DNA from: JAHFHB01 sp964393875 | Lineage (GTDB): Bacteria > Omnitrophota > Omnitrophia > Omnitrophales > Aquincolibacteriaceae | Assembly (NCBI GenBank): GCA_964393875.1 | Contig: CAYMUZ010000168.1 | Location: 1 to 32,396 of the forward strand | DNA: 32,396 bases | Reading direction: 5' to 3' | Part shown: positions 29,548 to 32,396 of the stretch, in pieces | Layout: each line of letters opens with the position of its first letter | Numbering within the stretch: position 1 is the first letter of the stretch | The notes under the pieces: generated by a model | Database searches by the model: none | The model's input: the letters and a program-made list of their open reading frames with translations, nothing else | Told to the model about the DNA's origin: nothing | Position numbers and translations under genes: made by a program

Positions 29548-30891
29548 CTAAGACCGATCAAGCACGCAGAGCGCCTCAAAATGCGGGGTGCGTGGAAAAA
29601 AGTTGTAAAGTTTGAGACAGCGGGGTGTGTAGGCGGTCGAAAGTCTCGCAAGATCCCTCGCCTGGGTCGCGACGTCGCAGGAAAGATAGAGAATTCTCTC
29701 GGGTTTTGCGCTCAACAAAGCAGAGATCAATTCCGGCTCAAGGCCGGCACGCGGAGGATCTAAAATGACAAAATGTTCCTTCGTCAGCAGGCCCGCCGCT
29801 GCGGCGGCCGGCTGACGAAGCACGCTGCAGCGGCCGGCAAGATGATTGTCCTCAATGTTTTTCAGTGCAAAATGGGCGGCTTCGGGGTGAGACTCGACGA
29901 GCACGGCTTCCTTGAGGGAGTCTGCCAGCGCCAGGCTGATCGCGCCGGTGCCTGCGTAATAATCAATCACCGTTTTTTGCGGATCCAGAAACAGACGTAT
30001 CTCATTGAGTGCTAACTCGAAGAGTGGCAGGTGGATCTGGAAAAAGCTGTGAATGCCCGCGCTTAGCGTTTTGCCGCAGACGGTGTATGACAAAAAGTCA
30101 TCGCCGTCACCGCTCAGGCGCGTGGGAGATAAAGCGAGCGACGAATAGCCGGCCTGAAATAGATGCCAGCCGCGGCAGTGCGCCGGCAGCCGGCCTGTGA
30201 GGTCGAGTGTGACGGGTTTGCGTACAAAGAGTGCCGCCAAAGTATCGCCGCGGCCATTGGTTTTTACCACGAGCCGATCCAAAATTTGCACCGGAATTTG
30301 CGCCTCTTCGAGGGCCTGGCGAAAGGCCACGGCTGTTTCGTTGAGAGGCGGTTGCGCCAGGGCGCAGGTGTCGATGGGGATCCATTCATGCGATCGCCGC
30401 CCGCTGACGGCTAGCGAAAGTTTGCGCGAGCCATCCACAGCTCCGACTTCACTGAAATGATACTCAATTTTATTGCGATAGCCGCTGGGGGCTTGGTTTT
30501 CAGCGATGATTTCAATCGGCGCTGGCAGCGAGGGAAGTCGCGCGCGTTCAAAAGATTCCCTGGCGATTTCACACTTCCATCGGTTTTCAGCCTCCCATGA
30601 CAAAATCTGCCAAGGCGAGCAGGATAGAAAGTGAGATTCATGGGCCACGACGCGATCCGCCGACGGTGTCAAAATAGTGCAGGCTGTTGCCTGCAGGTAA
30701 CTTGCTTTTTCCTCCAGCACCATGGCTTCCACGGTTTCTCCGGGGAGGGCATTCCAAAGCAGGCAGATTTTGCCGTCAGAGCGAGCCAGTGCCTGGCCGC
30801 CCTGAATAAGCTTTTCGGCCAGTACGGTGATTTTGCTCTCGGCGCGCGCAGGTCTCGATTTTTTTCTCTTGAAAGGTTTGTGCTCTTTCAC
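29548..30891 (-). CDS. TrmA/RumA-type RNA (uracil-5-)-methyltransferase
   Basis: A 447-residue enzyme that methylates C5 of a uridine in rRNA or tRNA. An N-terminal TRAM-like domain (about residues 18-75) precedes the catalytic domain. The SAM motif is VIDYYAGTGAISLALA, the substrate strand is HFVILDPPRAGL, the nucleophilic cysteine is in LYLSCDVATQARDL and the general base Glu is in HFEALCV. The iron-sulfur cysteines of RlmD (C-x5-C-x2-C) are not conserved: the region reads SHFLSCSPWQ, with one cysteine. The start is GTG at 30889-30891, with no ribosome binding site and a predicted start point about eight bases upstream. Confidence 0.9.
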   Translation of the reverse strand: MKEHKPFKRKKSRPARAESKITVLAEKLIQGGQALARSDGKICLLWNALPGETVEAMVLEEKASYLQATACTILTPSADRVVAHESHFLSCSPWQILSWEAENRWKCEIARESFERARLPSLPAPIEIIAENQAPSGYRNKIEYHFSEVGAVDGSRKLSLAVSGRRSHEWIPIDTCALAQPPLNETAVAFRQALEEAQIPVQILDRLVVKTNGRGDTLAALFVRKPVTLDLTGRLPAHCRGWHLFQAGYSSLALSPTRLSGDGDDFLSYTVCGKTLSAGIHSFFQIHLPLFELALNEIRLFLDPQKTVIDYYAGTGAISLALADSLKEAVLVESHPEAAHFALKNIEDNHLAGRCSVLRQPAAAAAGLLTKEHFVILDPPRAGLEPELISALLSAKPERILYLSCDVATQARDLARLSTAYTPRCLKLYNFFPRTPHFEALCVLDRS

Positions 30892-30904
30892 CGGGGTACT
30901 TTTC

Positions 30905-30913
30905 TGTTATAAT
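30905..30913 (+). promoter_or_regulatory. extended -10 element, probably shared by divergent genes
   Basis: On the plus strand TG-T-TATAAT (30905-30913) is a perfect extended -10 for the TPR gene; a matching -35 is absent, as expected for extended -10 promoters. The same bases read on the minus strand give TATAAC (complement of 30906-30911) at the right distance for the RNA methyltransferase. The near-palindrome could drive divergent transcription. Confidence 0.65.
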
Positions 30914-30978
30914 TCAAAAACTGTTTTCATTGTAGAAATCCTTAGGCGATTTGTAAACGCCTTAATCGGTGAGTGATT

Positions 30979-31728
30979 ATGAACCCAAAAAAAATTGTCA
31001 TCGTTTCCGTTCTTTTTCTTGGCGTTGTCTTTTTTCCTGACCTCAGCGTGAGAGCCGCTCCGCCGGCCGTCTTCGGAGATGTCGAGCAGGCGCTGAAACT
31101 TGCTGAAGCGGGTAAAGATAAGGAAGCGCTTGACCTGCTTGCGGCAGCCATTCAAAAGAACCCCGCACAGCCGGCGCCCTATTTTCACCGTGGGATGATT
31201 TTGCTTCACACCGAAGAGCTCGATCGGGCTCTCAGCAATTTCAACAAAGCCATTGAGTTAAATTCAAAGTTTGCTCAGGCCTATGTCGGCCGTGCGATGG
31301 TGTATTTTTTCAAACACGACCTCGACGCCGTCCTCAAAGAACTGGATCAGGCGATTGACCTAGATGCCTCTTTGGGGGTGGCCTATTACAACCGGGGGGT
31401 TGCCAAGTCGTATCAGGAAAAATTCGGCAGTGCTTTTGACGATCTTACCAAAGCAAAGACGCTCGGCCATCCGGTGGAGGAGGAACTTCTTGGACAGGTT
31501 TGGGGTATGGCCCATCCCGACGATGTGATCCGTAAAACGGAGGAGAGTATTAAAGCAGATCCAAAAAAGGGCGCGGCTTACTACAACCGCGCAGTGGCTC
31601 GTTACGCTAAAAAGGACTTTTCAGGAACCCTTGACGATTTGAAGAAGGCCAAAGCTCTGGGTGTGACTCAGGTGGATGATTTCATTCAAGCCGCAGAGCG
31701 CGAGCTGGACAAGCAGAAAACCCAATGA
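30979..31728 (+). CDS. exported TPR-repeat protein
   Basis: A 249-residue protein with a Sec signal peptide (NPKKIVIVSVLFLGVVFF, cleavage near VRAA) and about five tetratricopeptide repeats. Typical TPR lines are APYFHRGMILLHTEELDRAL, AQAYVGRAMVYFFKHD and GAAYYNRAVARYAKKDF. It is likely a periplasmic protein-protein scaffold. ATG at 30979 is chosen because GGTGAG lies five bases upstream; a GTG two codons earlier is in frame. The spacing of NRGVAK and NRAVAR indicates Sel1/TPR-like duplication. The stop overlaps an in-frame ATG of the next gene as ATGA, so the two are probably co-transcribed. Confidence 0.85.
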   Translation: MNPKKIVIVSVLFLGVVFFPDLSVRAAPPAVFGDVEQALKLAEAGKDKEALDLLAAAIQKNPAQPAPYFHRGMILLHTEELDRALSNFNKAIELNSKFAQAYVGRAMVYFFKHDLDAVLKELDQAIDLDASLGVAYYNRGVAKSYQEKFGSAFDDLTKAKTLGHPVEEELLGQVWGMAHPDDVIRKTEESIKADPKKGAAYYNRAVARYAKKDFSGTLDDLKKAKALGVTQVDDFIQAAERELDKQKTQ

Positions 31729-31742
31729 GTGAGAATGCTTGT

Positions 31743-32396
31743 ATGAAAAATTTTCGAGAAACGGTCTGTCGGTTTCTTTTCCTGATGGCTGTTGCCGCAA
31801 TGGGCTTAGCGGCGAGTGCCCGAGCGGAAGAGTCTCTTGAACTGAGGACTTTTGAAATTCACGGAACCGCGGTGTCCTCCTATTTTTTTGACAATGGGAA
31901 AATTAAAGAAACTGAGAGCGGGGATCAGGTTGTTTATTTTGTCGATCTGCCCCAAAAAAAAGTGACGCGTACCGCTGTTTATTACGCGCCGCGTAAGAAA
32001 AACGATGAAAACTCCCAAGTGGTTCAAGGATTGCAGGCTGACTCCACGGCATACGCGGTGGTTTATTACAAAAATGATTTCATGAAGAAACAATTGATTA
32101 TCAAAGCGATTGGCCAGACTCAGAACGAAGATGGGTTTGAAACTCTTGTGATTGGCGAAGATTTTGTGACCTCCTGCGTTTCTAACAAGGGTTTTTTTAC
32201 ATTGACTCAGTTCGAGAGAACCGATGGCGATGCCCGGGCCTTTCGTGCGCGCCGCGCACCGAAGCCGGAAAAAACGGCGGCCGTTTCGCACCCTTTTGCA
32301 CAGAACGTCCCAGAATCAGATACGGCGGCGGGGTGGATGAAAGCCCGTATGGACAAGTTTAAGAAATGGCGTACAGAAAAAGTGGGCAGTGACGAC
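31743..32396 (+). CDS. exported hypothetical protein, cut by the window end
   Basis: The frame is open to the last base, with 218 codons visible from ATG 31743. A signal peptide is evident (MKNFRETVCRFLFLMAVAAM, cleavage near ARA). The mature part is a beta-strand-rich, charged protein (ESGDQVVYFVDLPQKKVTR, TAYAVVYYKNDFMKKQ) with a proline-rich linker and a basic C-terminal helix beginning MKARMDKFKKWR. I recognise no domain. An alternative ATG at 31725 overlaps the TPR stop and would add six residues; 31743 gives a more normal signal peptide. An antisense frame over the same bases is taken as a shadow. Confidence 0.75.
   Translation, partial: MKNFRETVCRFLFLMAVAAMGLAASARAEESLELRTFEIHGTAVSSYFFDNGKIKETESGDQVVYFVDLPQKKVTRTAVYYAPRKKNDENSQVVQGLQADSTAYAVVYYKNDFMKKQLIIKAIGQTQNEDGFETLVIGEDFVTSCVSNKGFFTLTQFERTDGDARAFRARRAPKPEKTAAVSHPFAQNVPESDTAAGWMKARMDKFKKWRTEKVGSDD

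Noticed and set aside
31806..32291. 161-aa minus-strand ORF at the window end
   Set aside because: The plus frame is open to the window edge, has a signal peptide and is coupled to the TPR gene, so it is the better gene.
1..32396. CRISPR arrays, insertion sequences, phage genes
   Set aside because: No regularly spaced repeat-spacer pattern, transposase or phage structural gene was seen; the only recombinase is Xer-like in a housekeeping setting.

Overview
The window looks like chromosomal backbone with a few accessory patches from an uncultured Gram-negative bacterium. The evidence for a Gram-negative envelope is a tripartite RND efflux system with a lipobox-bearing outer-membrane channel, plus several Sec signal peptides. 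Glutathione synthesis genes, a c-di-GMP riboswitch and a PilZ protein are also present. Base composition is moderate and TTG and GTG start codons are unusually common. I cannot fix the phylum from sequence alone. An Omnitrophota-like or deltaproteobacterial-grade lineage is a guess.

Region 1 (1-5755): a 3' gene fragment, an unrecognised protein and a coiled-coil/zinc-ribbon protein lead into a shortened division and cell wall (dcw) cluster: promoter, MraZ operator, mraZ, a STAS-domain gene, rsmH, ftsL-like gene and ftsI. The usual murE/murF/mraY continuation is missing. Region 2 (5700-8165): a divergent glutathione pair, gshB on minus and gshA on plus; the 3' end of gshB overlaps the 3' end of ftsI. 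Region 3 (8197-8970): tRNA-Pro(CGG), whose 3' half is duplicated about 200 bp downstream around a small palindromic cassette, then an orphan ORF. Region 4 (8971-10869): an RRM protein with a strong terminator, an alpha/beta hydrolase and a GGQ-type release-factor-like rescue protein.

Region 5 (10894-18525): a metal-responsive efflux locus. It runs from a secreted protein with two identical six-cysteine repeats, through an OmpR-type regulator and sensor kinase, to an outer-membrane factor, a very short periplasmic adaptor and a CzcA/CusA-type RND pump. The last three genes are linked by ATGA overlaps. The reduced adaptor and the cysteine-repeat protein are the least conventional parts of the window.

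Region 6 (18572-25162): a c-di-GMP-I riboswitch precedes a PilZ gene. It is followed by a tightly packed row: a 45-codon ORF, a SpoU-type RNA methyltransferase, a Pif1-like helicase, a metallophosphoesterase, ligA and a XerC/D recombinase. Region 7 (25153-27823): short repeats, a SAM methyltransferase, two small membrane proteins, an exported glutathione peroxidase and a single-domain response regulator. Region 8 (27828-32396): on minus, an ABC-F ATPase and an RNA uridine methyltransferase; then, on plus, an exported TPR protein and an exported protein cut by the window end. The last two transcription units appear to share one symmetrical -10 element.
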